Below, in pieces: positions 24,684 to 37,500 of a stretch of DNA of 64,000 nucleotides. The notes beneath the pieces are model-generated. The model saw only the letters and a program-made list of their open reading frames with translations, was not told the origin of the DNA and searched no databases. The DNA is from Prunus persica (lineage: Eukaryota; Streptophyta; Magnoliopsida; Rosales; Rosaceae): NCBI RefSeq assembly GCF_000346465.2, contig NC_034014.1, forward strand, positions 18,899,667 through 18,963,666, written 5' to 3'. The translations under genes and the position numbers were made by a program. Numbering within the stretch: position 1 is the stretch's first letter; each line of letters begins with the position of its first letter.

Positions 24684-24785
24684 GGGTAATGATTTCCCCA
24701 CTCCAATTTTATCCACTTACACTCCTTTTTTAGTTATAAAATGGAGTGTAAGTGGATAAAATTGAAGTGGGGAAATCACCACTCT
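24684..24785. mobile_element. foldback MITE, copy 2 (near-perfect hairpin)
   Basis: The left arm 24688-24726 (TGATTTCCCCACTCCAATTT onward) and the right arm ending at 24780 are reverse complements over about 39 bp with only a few mismatches, around a ~15-bp AT loop. The arms match those of the element at 8845-9017, so both belong to one family. Confidence 0.75.
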
Positions 24786-26457
24786 TTCTAAATGCACGTT
24801 TGGCTCAAACCCGGACTCTAAATCAATTTGAGTACCTTTTTTGTTGTAACAATAATACCATATTGCATGTTGAAGTGGTGTTACAATCACCTCATATTAC
24901 AACCCCATATTACAACACGTGTACGATTATCAGAACAATAGAACTTGAATACGTGTTACAGTTTGTGTGGATCCATGTGATGCTACAAATAACACACAAA
25001 GATGAATTGCTCCTTATACTGAATATAATAGTCTAGTTTTTAAGTGGGTCCCTTCTAGTCAACGGACACGTGTAAAACAGTAGGGCAACCCAAAAGGGTT
25101 GGTCATTTGCACGCGCAGAAAGAAGTTAGGACCCCAGAGCATTTCTGTATTCTTTCCTTTCTTTTTTGATGTCGTTTTTCTTTCCCACGTTTCATACACG
25201 GAAAATGATATGTTATATTCCACAAAGACTCACAATCATTCTTGAAAATGCCACCCATGACCATCAAGATAATGCCGATCAACGACACGCATGGCAACAT
25301 ATAATATACGATACGACACATCTAGGATTTGAGACCACTTCCCAGAACTCAGTTGTCAGTAGTCTTTGAGTGTAATTGAGTTGAGCCTGGCAATTTTCAG
25401 ACCACATAAAATTGTGAGATGCAGTAGAAAGAGAGTTGATATTGCAATGCTAAATAGATCGATGGTTGAAAATTATGACACGTTTTTGTTAGTATATTTT
25501 TGCAAAAATGAAGAAGACGATCAATTACTGTTCTCCGTAAATAAGATTGATTGATTTCACAGTACAGACAAGTGTTTCATGATGAACTGCAAAGGCTGAT
25601 TCTTTTCTGTACCAACACTTACACTAAGCATTGGTTGTGTCATGTCATGTGTGTTCATGTATAAACTCAAATTAATGTTTAATTCCATTTATTATATAGC
25701 TTTTCTATGTTAAGGATGTCCTCGTTGTAAGAAAACTGCACAAATCCTTTTTAGGGCTACCCAACAATGTATTTCAATGATCGGAAAAATCTATGTTTCG
25801 GGCAATTCTTAAAGGATTATCCTTGTGAAAAATCATCAGCATTCGAAGTTAATTAATTAATTTGTTAGTTCACGTGGCACAGTAAAATATGATAAGTGAG
25901 TCATTACATTGCTCACATAATTAGTGGGACAATTATTTGTGTACGAAAACTTCTAGAAATGAAGCTTAAAGTAGTAAAGTCTGAAACTCAAGTTACAAAT
26001 GGAAAAAGTCAAATGATGCTATATAGAAATTAACTTGCCCTCCACGGAAGTAAATTATATATGCATGCATGCTGCATGTGGTCCTTAATTAATCTAGGTG
26101 CAATGCATATATAGTTTATTAGGAAAAAAACAGTAGTCAAGCTAGATAAGACACATTCCATGTTCTGTTGACCTAATGCGTATAACAAGCCATGTGCTAT
26201 AAAGTAGAAAGAATCAAAATGTTTGATCAAAACACACTCAAACTCAATTCAATTCAATTCATATTCCAATGACTTGGAGCCAAAGCAAATATATTCACCT
26301 CGTGACATCGTACTTGTGGTATTCAAAAACATTTCTTTTTTTCTTTCTAAGACACCGAAACAATACCTTGAAGAAAACAACACATACATAATGACTTGCG
26401 TTGTGTTGTTGACAGCAGAAAAAAGACACCAATAATACAAACCCTAAACTATGCGCG
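24786..26457. other. intergenic, no gene recognised
   Basis: Spacer with scattered short ORFs of no recognisable family. Confidence 0.5.
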
Positions 26458-26870
26458 AGAGAGATTCTTAATTGTACTCTATTATTCTGGGATTCCGTCG
26501 ACCACCATAGACTCTCTATGGCTTTCGCTGCTTAACATGTGTAGTCCTTGATCTGGCCCCACGTTGCATCGTACAAGCTCTGCCTGGGCGCCATGTGTCG
26601 ACATCTGATACTTGTCTGTGAGAAAAGGCTAGGCTATGCTAGTTGATGATGAAGAAAAAAGGGATGCTTGGGCACACGAGTGGTGTCTGGGGCGGAACAC
26701 AACAGCGCGCGTGGCTATTGTCCCTATTGGAGACACATAGGCCAGGGCCTATGTGTTTCTCCATCGGACACGTCGGTTCTGATGCCATTTAGGGATCCGT
26801 AAATGTTTCTTGTTGTGTCCACGGCAGACACGTCGGTTCTCCTGCTTAATCCTCGTTAAGCAGAGATCGT
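26458..26870. other. GC-richer block with palindromes, function unknown
   Basis: This block stands out from AT-rich neighbours. It contains a 24-bp near-perfect palindrome at 26733-26756 (arms ACACATAGGCC / GGCCTATGTGT), a stem CTGCTTAA/TTAAGCAG at 26842-26863, and the direct repeat GACACGTCGGTTCT at 26767 and 26827, exactly 60 bp apart. There is no ORF. It could be a non-coding RNA gene or an old element; I do not recognise it. Confidence 0.4.
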
Positions 26871-27149
26871 TAATTACGAAGCTGGGTCGAAATACTAAAG
26901 TTAATTCAATAATGAAAAAGATGTTGATTAATTAGGTTATTTTGATTGTGGTTATGATGATTCATGAGTTAAAGCAAATACAGTGACGATGATTCATCGA
27001 AAAAATAACAGACATGCATGCAGACATTGTTAAGAAAGGCAATAAAAGCATAGATTTAGGCGAAGAACACGGAATCACTTTTGGATTGAGAAAAGGGCTT
27101 CTTTATACTTGGAATTTTGTTTTGTTTCAGAGCATCTCTAACTCCAAAA

Positions 27150-27720
27150 GCCTGCTGCACCAGCCTCACAAGAATGTACATGTAATGTGAACATCTTTAT
27201 AAGTTATAATTATAAAAGACCATGTAAAGTGAACATTGTTATAAATTAATAATACAAAGGTATCTTTTGAATACGCATACATTTTTGAATACCAATTAAT
27301 GTGGCAATGTTTCATAGACTACGAAAAAATGAAGTTGAAATACGCATACATTTTTGAATACCAATTAATGTGGCAATGTTTTATAGACTACGGAAAAATG
27401 AAGTTGAAAAAAGAGCTAAGATTAAAAACAAAAGTTAATGTCTTCGGTATTGTAACGTAAAAAATTGTTAATATGTGATCATGATGTAATTAATACTGTT
27501 TTAAGCAGTATTAATTAGAACGAAAATCCCCAGTCTCAAAAGAATGTAATGTGAACATCCTTATAAGATATAATAATAAAAGAGCATGTAATGTGAACAT
27601 GGTTATAATAATACAAAGATACCCTCCAAATTTGGGTTCATTAACAAAACAAATGCCATGCATGCATTAGGGCCAAAAACTTTTGAATACCAAACTAATG
27701 TGGTAGTGTTAATATGTGAT
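27150..27720. repeat. tandem 69-bp repeat and a diverged duplicate segment
   Basis: A 69-bp unit starting ATACGCATACATTTTTGAAT is repeated at 27271-27339 and 27340-27408 with few changes. The upstream part (AATGTGAACATCTTTATAAG, about 27185) recurs in diverged form near 27550-27620, so the region also carries an older duplication. Confidence 0.75.
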
Positions 27721-29600
27721 GTGACCATGAGTCATCATGTCTTTCTATAATTCTCTGTGCTGCGAATCATAAGAAATCCACGAGATCCAACCACATATAT
27801 TAATTAATGGTCTTTATTTAGTCTAACAGCGAATAGCCCCTTTTCCTCACAAGAATATTTTCTTATTCACATTCTTTGCATGCGATTTACCTTGATTTCA
27901 TTGACTATGAGTACTTTCCTACACTAATTATTGCATAATTGGGTGCGCACACTCTCTCCAAAACACAAAACAATGGGACAAATCTGAAAACTGGTTAAGC
28001 ATTCCATGGTATGTGTTTAAAAAACTTAAAAGTATTGAGGGAGCAATTGACTATAAGACATTAAATACATGCATTAAGTTCTGGGATTATTATTTTCTTT
28101 TTTAACATGTTCAGCAGAAAAAAAATAATAATAAGAGGAAAACGAAAAATTAAAGTTGAGAAGAAAAGGATTTTGTGAAAAGAGTTTCAAGTTCTCAGGC
28201 TAGATCTTACAAAGAGAATGAATGGTGTAGAGGACCAAAAAAATAACCAAGAGAAAGATGCAGAAGAACAACCAACACACACAAAAACGGAATTAACTTG
28301 TTCTATATAGAGGTCTCTGCGTCGCTCTCTCGCTATGTGAGGAGAGTTGTGCATCATTGTTAGGGTTTCTCTCATGTTCAGTCATCGTCGCTCCCATGAT
28401 TTGCTAGCGTTTGTCGTCTTCGTCCCCAATTGTCGCCCTGTTACCTTCTGCGTTGGCTTCAGTTATCAGATGGTTGCTCCAGCTTGTGTGTCGTTTTGAT
28501 CCAGTGGAATTTAATTCGAGGTTGGAATGTTATTCTTCGATTTTACTTCACGATTAAGGCTTTGCCCTAGCGTTGTTCTTGCGACTACTGATCACCGCTA
28601 GGGCCCTTTGCCCTAGTGGTATTGGTACTTATGTTGGCTAAGTTATGTCGTTATGTACATTGAACTATGCGTGCATAAGAGTTTTTCTTTTACAATCTTA
28701 CGTTGTGGTGGGTTGTTCTTTGGAGGGTTTGGAGATGTGCTTTGTTTTGTCTGTTTTCTTTCGGGATCTTTGTAGCAGTCCAAATTGGCATGTGTCGGAC
28801 TCTCTTGTTTGTCCAAAGCATGTGTTGTACCCTTTCCTACTGTGGAATTTGTCCCATATAATTTCCTATGAAGGTTTTAATAAGGCCGTTGAGCGGCCTT
28901 TGTAAGTCTCTTTAGAGTATGAATGAAATCCTTAAAACTATCAATGACATTACGCGTCCATTAAAACTATCAATGACTTCAGCCTTTCTAGTATCAAGAG
29001 TAGCACACAATATGCGCTTGTAGTCATTTTAATATTATTAATGAGTAATCGAAAAGACAAATCAGCAATTAGTCTAATGTTACTTCTCTTCTAAACATTC
29101 CCTATCCTATTGGCAAACATAAGTTATAAGCTTAATCCCGAATTGCATGTCTTTGATGCGGCGCCCCTTTCTATGTTGAGGTTTTAGCTACTGATCTCTG
29201 TATCAGTAGTTTAGGTAAGCCCAGAATGGTTGCTGGTTGTCTTTAGTTCTTCGGGCTTCGGTCATTATATAGAGTAATATAGGTGATTGCTATGTGTATG
29301 CCGCCTAAGCTGACCCGTTCCCAACTTTTAAATCAATTTGGAAAAAAATAACTAGCCCAAACTGCTGGTTTTCATTTAACTGCATAACCAGGGTGCTCTG
29401 AGTCGCTTGTTTTGACACAGAGAGTTCACATTACAAGGGGCGTTCAAGGCCTCCCTATACAAAAGGAATCGTTTACTAAATTGGGACAGCGCCGTTAGCT
29501 GAAGCTAGTTTTGAATTGGCGAGTGTCCAATTTTCCCCACTTGAAGTACATTTAAGGAAATTAAAGACAAAAACAGCTCCTCTCCAAACAAATCGATGGG
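27721..29600. other. intergenic; possible old repeat at 28370-28920
   Basis: 28370-28920 is less AT-rich than its surroundings and has an 86-codon ORF (28645-28905) without a recognised family. It could be a remnant of a transcribed gene or a LINE; I see no proof of either. Confidence 0.35.
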
Positions 29601-29610
29601 TGGTTTGGCA

Positions 29611-29778
29611 CACGTGGCAGAAGCCCACAAGGGGTGTGACGGCAAAGGAATGTCGGCCACGTGGCCTCAACTGTTAGCTGGCTGTTACGGTGACGGCTGG
29701 GGACGGCGCCATGGGAAGAAGAAAAAGAAAAAGAAAAAGGGTATATTTATTATACGTGCGTGCCTCTGGTGCAAATAC

Positions 29779-29814
<36 letters not shown>

Positions 29815-30017
29815 GTGGGGGTGGGGTTGGAGAAAGAGATGGTGTGGGGACCACCGATGGGGTGTGGTGTGGTGTGGTGGTGGTGGTGGCTCACACTGGG
29901 GATATCAGGGGATTGTGGGACCCATATCTTTTGAATGGGCCCTACATCTCGGTGGGACCGACTTTGGGGGAGTTTTTTTGGTCTGGTTTGGAAGCATCCG
30001 GTTGCTGCCACTATAAA
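29611..30017 (+). promoter_or_regulatory. promoter of the trehalose-phosphate phosphatase gene
   Basis: It contains CACGTGG at 29611-29617, the 12-bp palindrome GGCCACGTGGCC at 29655-29666 (a G-box), a (GA)n tract at about 29780-29810 and TATAAA at 30012-30017. G-boxes are bound by bZIP and bHLH factors, so light, ABA or sugar regulation is plausible. A start site near 30045 would give a pyrimidine-rich leader. Confidence 0.6.
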
Positions 30018-30278
30018 TGGACCATTCAGGGCTCTGTCTCTCTCACATCCATACATACATACACTCCCTCTTACACTCTCTCTTCCTCTGAAAAACTTTG
30101 TGGCCTTCTTTTCTCTCTCTGTTTTGGATTTGCAATAAATCCTCAATATCTTCAGCCTCAGTCTCATAACGCAAGAATACAGAGTGCTCTGTTTTCTCCT
30201 CTGTTTTTCTGTTCTTCCACACCAGCACCTCAGTCTGCTCTCTCACTCTTCTGAATCTGTTTGTTTCTTCTTTTGAAG

Positions 30279-30424
30279 GTACACCTTCTTCAAAAGAACC
30301 TTAAATTTCTCAAATGGTTTTGCTTCAGTTTTGGATTTGGTGAACTTTCCGGACCCCAAAAGACCGTAAAGATAAAGACTTTTTGTAATCTGTATTGACA
30401 AATGTGATTTTGGGTTGTTTGCAG
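30279..30424 (+). other. 5' UTR intron of the TPP gene
   Basis: Donor TTGAAG|GTACAC and acceptor TTTGCAG|CGTG bracket 146 bp upstream of the ATG at 30441. The T-rich run before the acceptor fits. Inferred from consensus only. Confidence 0.55.
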
Positions 30425-30440
30425 CGTGTTTTGACTAGAT

Positions 30441-32474
30441 ATGACGAAGCAGAATGTGGTAGTTTCCGATGCTGAAGCAGAAATCATGAACATGGCTATA
30501 TCGGTGGCCGTTTCGAACTCTTCCATTTTCACGGCGGTGGCCGAAAAGCCTCCCGTGGGCCCGCCTGGGTACATCTCCATTTCCAGGAAGAGGTTCTTGA
30601 ACTTGAAGAATCTTGACAGCATCAATGGAGCTGAAAGAATCAACTCTTGGGTGGACTCAATGAGAGCTTCTTCTCCCACCCACTTAAAGTCCTCATCTTT
30701 TTTGAAAGAGGACCAGAGCTCATGGATTGTGAGTACTAAAATTGCTCCTCTCTCTCTTTTAGCAATCAGTTCAAGAATATATAGATTTTAGAGTATTGGG
30801 TTTTAATTTGTGATATTATTGATGGATGAACAGCTTCAGCACCCATCAGCCTTGGACATGTTTGAGCAGATTATTGATGCTTCCAAAGGCAAGCAAATCG
30901 TCATGTTCATGGACTACGATGGCACACTATCCCCCATAGTTGAAGACCCAGATCGAGCTTTCATGTCTGATGCAGTAAGTAATTTCAATCTCGGTCTTTT
31001 TTTTTCCCCATATAATTTTTTTTTTCCCCCTTCTTTGTTTCTTAACTTTTCTGTAAAAACACAGATGAGAAAGACAGTGAAGAAAGTGGCTAGATGTTTT
31101 CCCACTGCCATAGTGAGTGGAAGATGTAGAGATAAGGTACATTTATTTTGAAGCTGTTTTTTAGTCACTGCCTTTCCATTTTAATTTTTCTTGAATTAAT
31201 TTTAATTTTTTTTCTTGGTTGTGTAAATTGTGGAACTGTAGGTGTACAAATTTGTAAAGTTGGCAGAGTTGTACTATGCTGGTAGCCATGGTATGGACAT
31301 TAAAGGTCCAGCCAAAGGTTCGAAATACAAGACAGTAAGTGTCTTGTTTTATCACTGTCACCTAATCTCCCTGTCACTTTTCTTTTCTGCAATTTTTCCA
31401 AATAATTTATTCTTGTTTCTCTGCCTCCTTAATCACTCTTCAGGGCAGTCAAGGTGTTCTTTGCCAACCAGCAAGTGAATTTCTCCCAATGATTGATGAG
31501 GTTTACAAACTACTTGTTGAAAAGACGAAATCAACTCCTGGAGCCAAAGTGGAGAACAACAAGTTCTGCCTCTCTGTTCATTTCCGTTGCGTTGATGAAA
31601 AGGTATACGCACGTTTTTTCCATTATTTTTTTAATCATTCAACGACTGTCTCTAGTCCATGAGAAGATCGTGTACACGTGCTTCTTTCGACTCAAAATGT
31701 GTTCTCTTCTGTTCATTAACATATCTGATTTGAACCAATGATATGACAGAAATGGACTGAACTGGCCTTGCAAGTTAGATCCGTTTTGAAGGACTACCCA
31801 AAGCTCAGACTTACCCAAGGAAGAAAGGTACGTGTGTGTCATGGCTGGCACATCTAATTACTTGCCCCACAGTCAATCTTCAAATTTTCATTTCCATTTA
31901 TAAATTTTTGGGGTCGAGTGAGTATGTGTCTCACTTACTCGTCTGACTCAGGTGCTGGAAATCCGTCCTACCATCAAATGGGACAAAGGCAAGGCTCTTG
32001 AATTTCTGCTAGAGTCACTGGGATATGCCAACTGCACCGATGTCTTTCCTGTTTATATCGGAGATGATCGAACGGATGAAGATGCATTCAAGGTATCCAA
32101 TGCTAGCTCAATCAAATATACAGAACCCCTTTTGGTTTTTGTTTTTGTTTTTGTTTTAAGACTAATGACTTTGAACTGTTATCAGATATTAAGGGAAAGA
32201 GGACAAGGTTTTGGCATTCTCGTCTCAAAAACTCCAAAGGAAACCACCGCGACGTATTCTTTACAGGAACCAGCTGAGGTGAGGGTCCAGTACTACTGTT
32301 AGATGTCTTGTTGTACTTGTAACTTGTTTGTATCTTTACTTAATCCAAAGTAAATTTTCAGGTTTTTGGCTTTGATTCAGATTTTTTATTTGTTAAATTT
32401 TTCAGGTTATGGACTTTCTTCAGCGTCTGGTTGAGTGGAAACGACAATCAATTCGGGCCCATTCCATGCTGTAA
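30441..32474 (+). CDS. TPP: trehalose-6-phosphate phosphatase, nine coding exons
   Basis: The enzyme removes phosphate from trehalose-6-phosphate, the sugar-status signal, giving trehalose. Coding exons: 30441-30728, 30834-30974, 31065-31136, 31242-31334, 31444-31602, 31750-31827, 31952-32092, 32186-32278, 32406-32474. All introns are GT-AG, every exon is a multiple of three, and the product is 377 aa. HAD-superfamily motifs are present: D123-Y-D125-G-T (nucleophile and acid/base Asp), S161-G-R (motif II), the Lys-containing segment near K286-K291, and G314-D-D-R-T-D-E-D-A-F (motif IV, metal-binding acidic residues). The N-terminal ~95 residues are the variable plant extension. The C-terminus ends RAHSML. 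Length and exon number fit plant TPPs. No lesion is seen, so it should be functional. I did not assign a specific paralogue (A to J). Confidence 0.96.
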
Positions 32475-34407
32475 GGACTAAAAAGTAGAAGATATATATA
32501 TCTATTCCTAATTCACCCTTCCAAGAATTGTTAAAAGGGGTGGTTAATTTAGTCAGATAATGTAATTTTCTGTTGAGGTTAAGTTTGACAAGACAAGAAA
32601 AAGGGAAAGGAAAATTGTAACTTTTTCTTGGCTGGCTTCACTGCCTTGTACATTTTGTAACTATCCTGTACAAGGATATATATATATATATATGTATGTA
32701 TGTAACTCTGCAAGTTTATAAATGCATAGTTATCTTTATTTGTCTCTAATATAACGTGCAAAATCTTGCATTATTTGCTTGTCTTTTCATTGGACCTGGT
32801 TGACTCAGTGTGATTCTTCACCAGAGCAATCTCACCTTTCCCCAAGAAAATGGTCATCCATCATGGCATCGCCTTTAGAGGATTCAATTGAGAAATACTG
32901 ATAACGGAGCTGTTGGTTATTAATTATACGAAGCAAAGTACAAACCATATAAGTTGTTCTAAATTATTTAAATGGTGGAGTATTAATATTTAAATCTCAC
33001 AAAAACAATGTCTCAATGGTTTTAAGATTCTGTAATGTGAGCATGGGTCTTGTAGCTGAAGTTGTTAATAATATTTATCTATATACTTAGAGGTTTGAAG
33101 TTCATTTTCACCCTCCCTCAATATCTGTTGTTTTTTTTAAAAAAATTTGGTAATGTGAAGGATATGCCTAATTTTATTTATTTATTTGTTGAAAATCAAA
33201 TGACCACATACAAGAGTAAAATATGATTTTTTATCACAAATGGTACATGAACTTTTCAATTAATGTGATCCTTAATCTTTTGGTCCACAACAGATCAATT
33301 TGGTCGCTCGCCTCGTGTTTCGTCAAAATTTTCGTTAAGATTGTTTGCCTGACCAACTTTAAAGGGGTATTTTCGTCAAAATACAACTTATCCAACACCA
33401 TGTCACAAAGTAAAACTCACGTATTTGACTCAACAAGGTTATCCATTCTCCTTGATGGACCCCATATGTGAAACTTTAATTGGAGAGCATATGACATGGC
33501 CGTGCAAAAACGTAAGTTTTATGACTTAAATGAACTATATTTTGATAACAATATTCCTTTAAAGAGTGTCATGCAATTTACAAGTGACCAATTTAATGAA
33601 GGTTGTGCTGAAATGCGACAATATGGACCAAATTAATGCGTAAACTGAAAGAAAAATGATAATTACTTGATTTGACAATTTTAGAACTAAAATGAGGAAT
33701 TTTAAAAAGTTTAAGGAGCACATGTGCTTGTATCTTACTTATATATAGATTATCCAAAACAATATCACTTTGAGTTTAAAGGTTAAGTGCGAGATTTTCA
33801 TCTAAATGAAGTCCTACTTAATTGTACCAATATGCACTTTTGTGGTTAATTTCTGCAACAAATATTAATATTTAATTAAGCTTATCAATCCCCAGTGAAT
33901 AGACAATGATACATCTTGCATGCAAATTCACCAGCGGCAAGAGAATGCAAATCCTAGGGACAGCTAGATTCTAGCCTTAGTTACCCTTTGAAGTATCTAT
34001 AATTTGAAGATAAGATTACACATCGAAACCGCATATTTGTGATTGGATCATTCGAGGGATTCAGGCTGTGAGAGGGCCCTCATTGACTATGATCCAAGAT
34101 CCTTCTTTGCCTTTTGATCGCATGTACATGTCATGCTGAGTCAAAAGGATTAATAAGCTACAGATATTCTGGTTTTTATTTTTCTATTTTATAAAATCAA
34201 ATTAGATAGATTTTAAAGGTCTGCAAAAGGTTATTTCAGACCCTTTTTATAAATAAAAATAAAAAGTTTTAATCGCAAGCTACAACAAAGCTCTATTGTA
34301 CTTGATTAGTTGACCACAGATGGCACTGAAAAAGTATGCAGAAAAATTCCATCATGTAAAAACAAATATCCAATGTGCATGCATCAAGTTCAAAATGGTC
34401 ACGATGT
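32475..34407. other. TPP 3' UTR and intergenic spacer with a possible dispersed repeat
   Basis: The 3' UTR likely runs to about 32760 and contains a (TA)n tract at 32678-32693. 33180-33740 reads like a dispersed plant repeat (phrases such as GGTACATGAACTTTTCAATT and CAATTTGGTC) but I found no clear ends. No gene beyond TPP. Confidence 0.4.
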
Positions 34408-34561
34408 TCAAGACCTAAACACCTCCAAAACATTGGCTGATCGTACTTCACATGATCAATAATTGGTGTACCATATTCAAGACCTAAACACCTCCAAAAC
34501 ATTGGTCAAGTAGATCAATTTTATTTTTCCATCTCCACATGATCAATAATTGGTGTACCAT
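34408..34561. repeat. interleaved direct repeats
   Basis: A 29-bp sequence beginning TCAAGACCTAAACACCTCCA occurs at 34408 and 34477. A 26-bp sequence beginning CACATGATCAATAATTGGTG occurs at 34449 and 34536. The two repeats interleave, suggesting one duplication followed by an indel. Confidence 0.85.
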
Positions 34562-37500
34562 GTATAGAAATCTTAAAAGTAACAATAAATATAATTCGGG
34601 GGCAACTTTTTACCATTAATTGCTTTTAAGATCATATTATGAGATCCATACTGATCAACAATGTCAGGTGATATTCCATGTCAACATATACAAGAAATTG
34701 ACGATAACATCTCTTTTTCTATATATATAACATATCATCTGATACGTGTGGATAACTGTGAGTAATTGATTGTTAAGAATCTCAATATGAGATCTACATC
34801 GATCAACGACATTTTTACATATATGTATGTATAGGCGATTAACTGTAATACTTCTCTTTAATATTATGTCCCTTATAATTCAATTATATATCAAAGGGAA
34901 AATTCTATGATTCACTCATGGGATACATGCTAGAGTTCATTCATGGGATACATGCTTCCTTTTTGGCATACCACATAGATATATAGATCTATTAGATCTA
35001 TCTACCTTTTCTCAGACACGAAAGAGAAAAGATATCTGATAGTCGTACTTCAGATGCTTTTGGAAATACCAACTAATAAACGAAACAAAGTCTTATTTTT
35101 TTTATAATAATTTATTATTATAAATAGAAACATGAGTTGGCAAACATACATACGTGAATTAAGATAATAGTAATTTGAAGCACTAATCATGTACGAATTG
35201 ACTATCGTGACCCGAAAAGCTGTGCCAATGTTGTTGAAAGAAGAAACATATTCAAATCAAAAGTCCATGGAGGGGGTGGTATATACACGATCCTCATACC
35301 AAACCCCACATACCTACCTATATATGAAAACAGCCATATATATATATATATATATATAAAATATATTTCATGGGGTGTCATATAATTATTAGACCTATAA
35401 AGCATATAGCCATTGCTAACAAACTACCTATTGGGTACCAAGATTTGAAGAAACCCCACCATGCATAGAGATGAATGGAACCTGTCTCATTTTAAGGGCT
35501 TCCATTTTTTTTATTATTATTTTTATTTTCTTTACTTTTGCAAGGAGACTGATGAGGAAGGACGTTACACTTTTTGGTTAGGTATGTGAAAGTGAAACCC
35601 ACCACTCTCAAACTTTGTACGGGAATCTATATATATGGTTGAATGAGGAGTTGGAATCCACTTAAAAGAGGGGTTTGATGTGAAGAAAAAACACATAGAT
35701 TTTCGAATAGAGACACGAACATGGCTCCAAATGCCTTTGAAAACCTCGGCTCCTTTTTCATACGTGGAAAGATAAAGTCCACTTGATTCAAAAACCCCCC
35801 TATCATTGCTGCCTTAACTGAATTAAATATAAACTCTTTGCAAGCCTTCAATTATTGGTCATGAGAGAAAAAGCAAAGCAAAGCAAGACCCTTCAAGTCC
35901 CAGCCCAGCCCCAGCCCCAGCCCCAATGTGTCTCATTTTCTACCTAAAAAATCTCTCTTCCTTTTCTCTTAGTCTCCTCCATCATTCAGGTCTTGGGAAA
36001 AAGATACCTAGGCTAGATCTTGTTTGTAGCTACACTTACATTCATATTATACAATAATTATAATATATTAGATATGGTCTGCACAAATCCCTCTTGCTCC
36101 CACCAACCCAAACCACAAATATAATAATAATAATATTGCATCCAATCAGTTCATGTGTAGTGATGTTCCAATTAATGTAAATTGTGGCCATTATTTATAA
36201 GAATATGCGATGGGATTAGTTTATAAGATATCATGGGAAGGAAGCTTATGGCTCAGTGTTCATGTTGGCTAAACAATGGTCCTGAGTAGATACGTGTAGA
36301 GGAGCTTCTGTGTGCTTGGAATGGAGCTTTTTACACGTGTTTGGCCCTAGAGAATTGGTCCCCGCATTGAAGGTCGAGCCATAGAGGCGGTGGTCTGTCT
36401 TGGAAGTACACTATAAATAATCATATATATATATATATATACATATCGAAGTTATGGAGATGGGGATGGTAATTGGTCGGGCATGACAAGCCCATTGGTC
36501 ACATGGATTCACATGTGAGCCAGATGCCCTTTGCTCTGTAATTGACATGGGGAAGCAGATGAAGAGGTCCTATGTGTATATAGGTCATTGGTCGAGCTTG
36601 TCAGAAGGCTCTTGACTGGTTTGAAAGAGATTGATGGAGGAGGAGGAGAAGGAATATATATGAATAATTGGTGTGTTTGTGTTTATGGTCATTGGTGGTT
36701 CGAATATTGTACCGATTGCATGCATGAATGTGTTCAATTCTTTTTTCTTTTCTTTTTTGAGTAGAGGACGTATGAATAATAATGCATTTTGTTTGCCAAC
36801 AAAGGGTCTGACTTGCATAACAATGGTTTTAGGTCCGAATTCTCGTGTTATCTCTTGATAATAGTGTGTGAAAAAAAAATCTTCTTTTATTTTTATAGTA
36901 TTTTAGACTATCGCTTATATTAATAAATATAATTCATTTTGCTTGGTAGAAGAGTCAATGATTGAATTATTTGAACTCCAACTCCTCTCTTTCTTGAACA
37001 TTATTGAATATGGAAGGAAGAGTCAAGAAGTGTCTCCTCACTCGTGGTCTCAATAAATGTGGGAAAGCAAAACCTAAAAACAAAAGAGAAAAAGACGACG
37101 AAGAACACACCATGAAGTCCATGACATTGATATAATTAATGGTTTTGTATTGTTCTTGGTGAAAAAAAGCAATGGTCGATCAATTGCATTGGATCAATAG
37201 GGTTTTTAGCAGCCAGGCTAAAAAGCAGTAAGGTCTAGAGCTTGTATAAGTAGACAATTGAGATTTGGCCATTCACTTCTCCCTAGATTCCTCCTAGCTA
37301 TGAGTTCTATCTTGATAAATTAATAGCTTGGTTGAAATAATAACATTTTGTCTCTCCACAAGGACAATACATATAAAATTAATACTTTAAATCAATTAAT
37401 AAGCCACATGTAGTAAATTGGAGTTACAATCGTGATATTTTAAAGTACTCTAATATACATAAAGGGGTTATGAACTCAAGTGCAATACGACAAGTACATT

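Noticed and set aside
28645..28905. 86-codon ORF in a less AT-rich patch
   Set aside because: No recognisable domain or splice context; kept only as a note in the intergenic entry.
29596..30254. Several overlapping ORFs of 108-164 codons on both strands
   Set aside because: They come from reading (GA)n, GGT-rich and CT-rich promoter/leader sequence of the TPP gene; low-complexity peptides with no domain.
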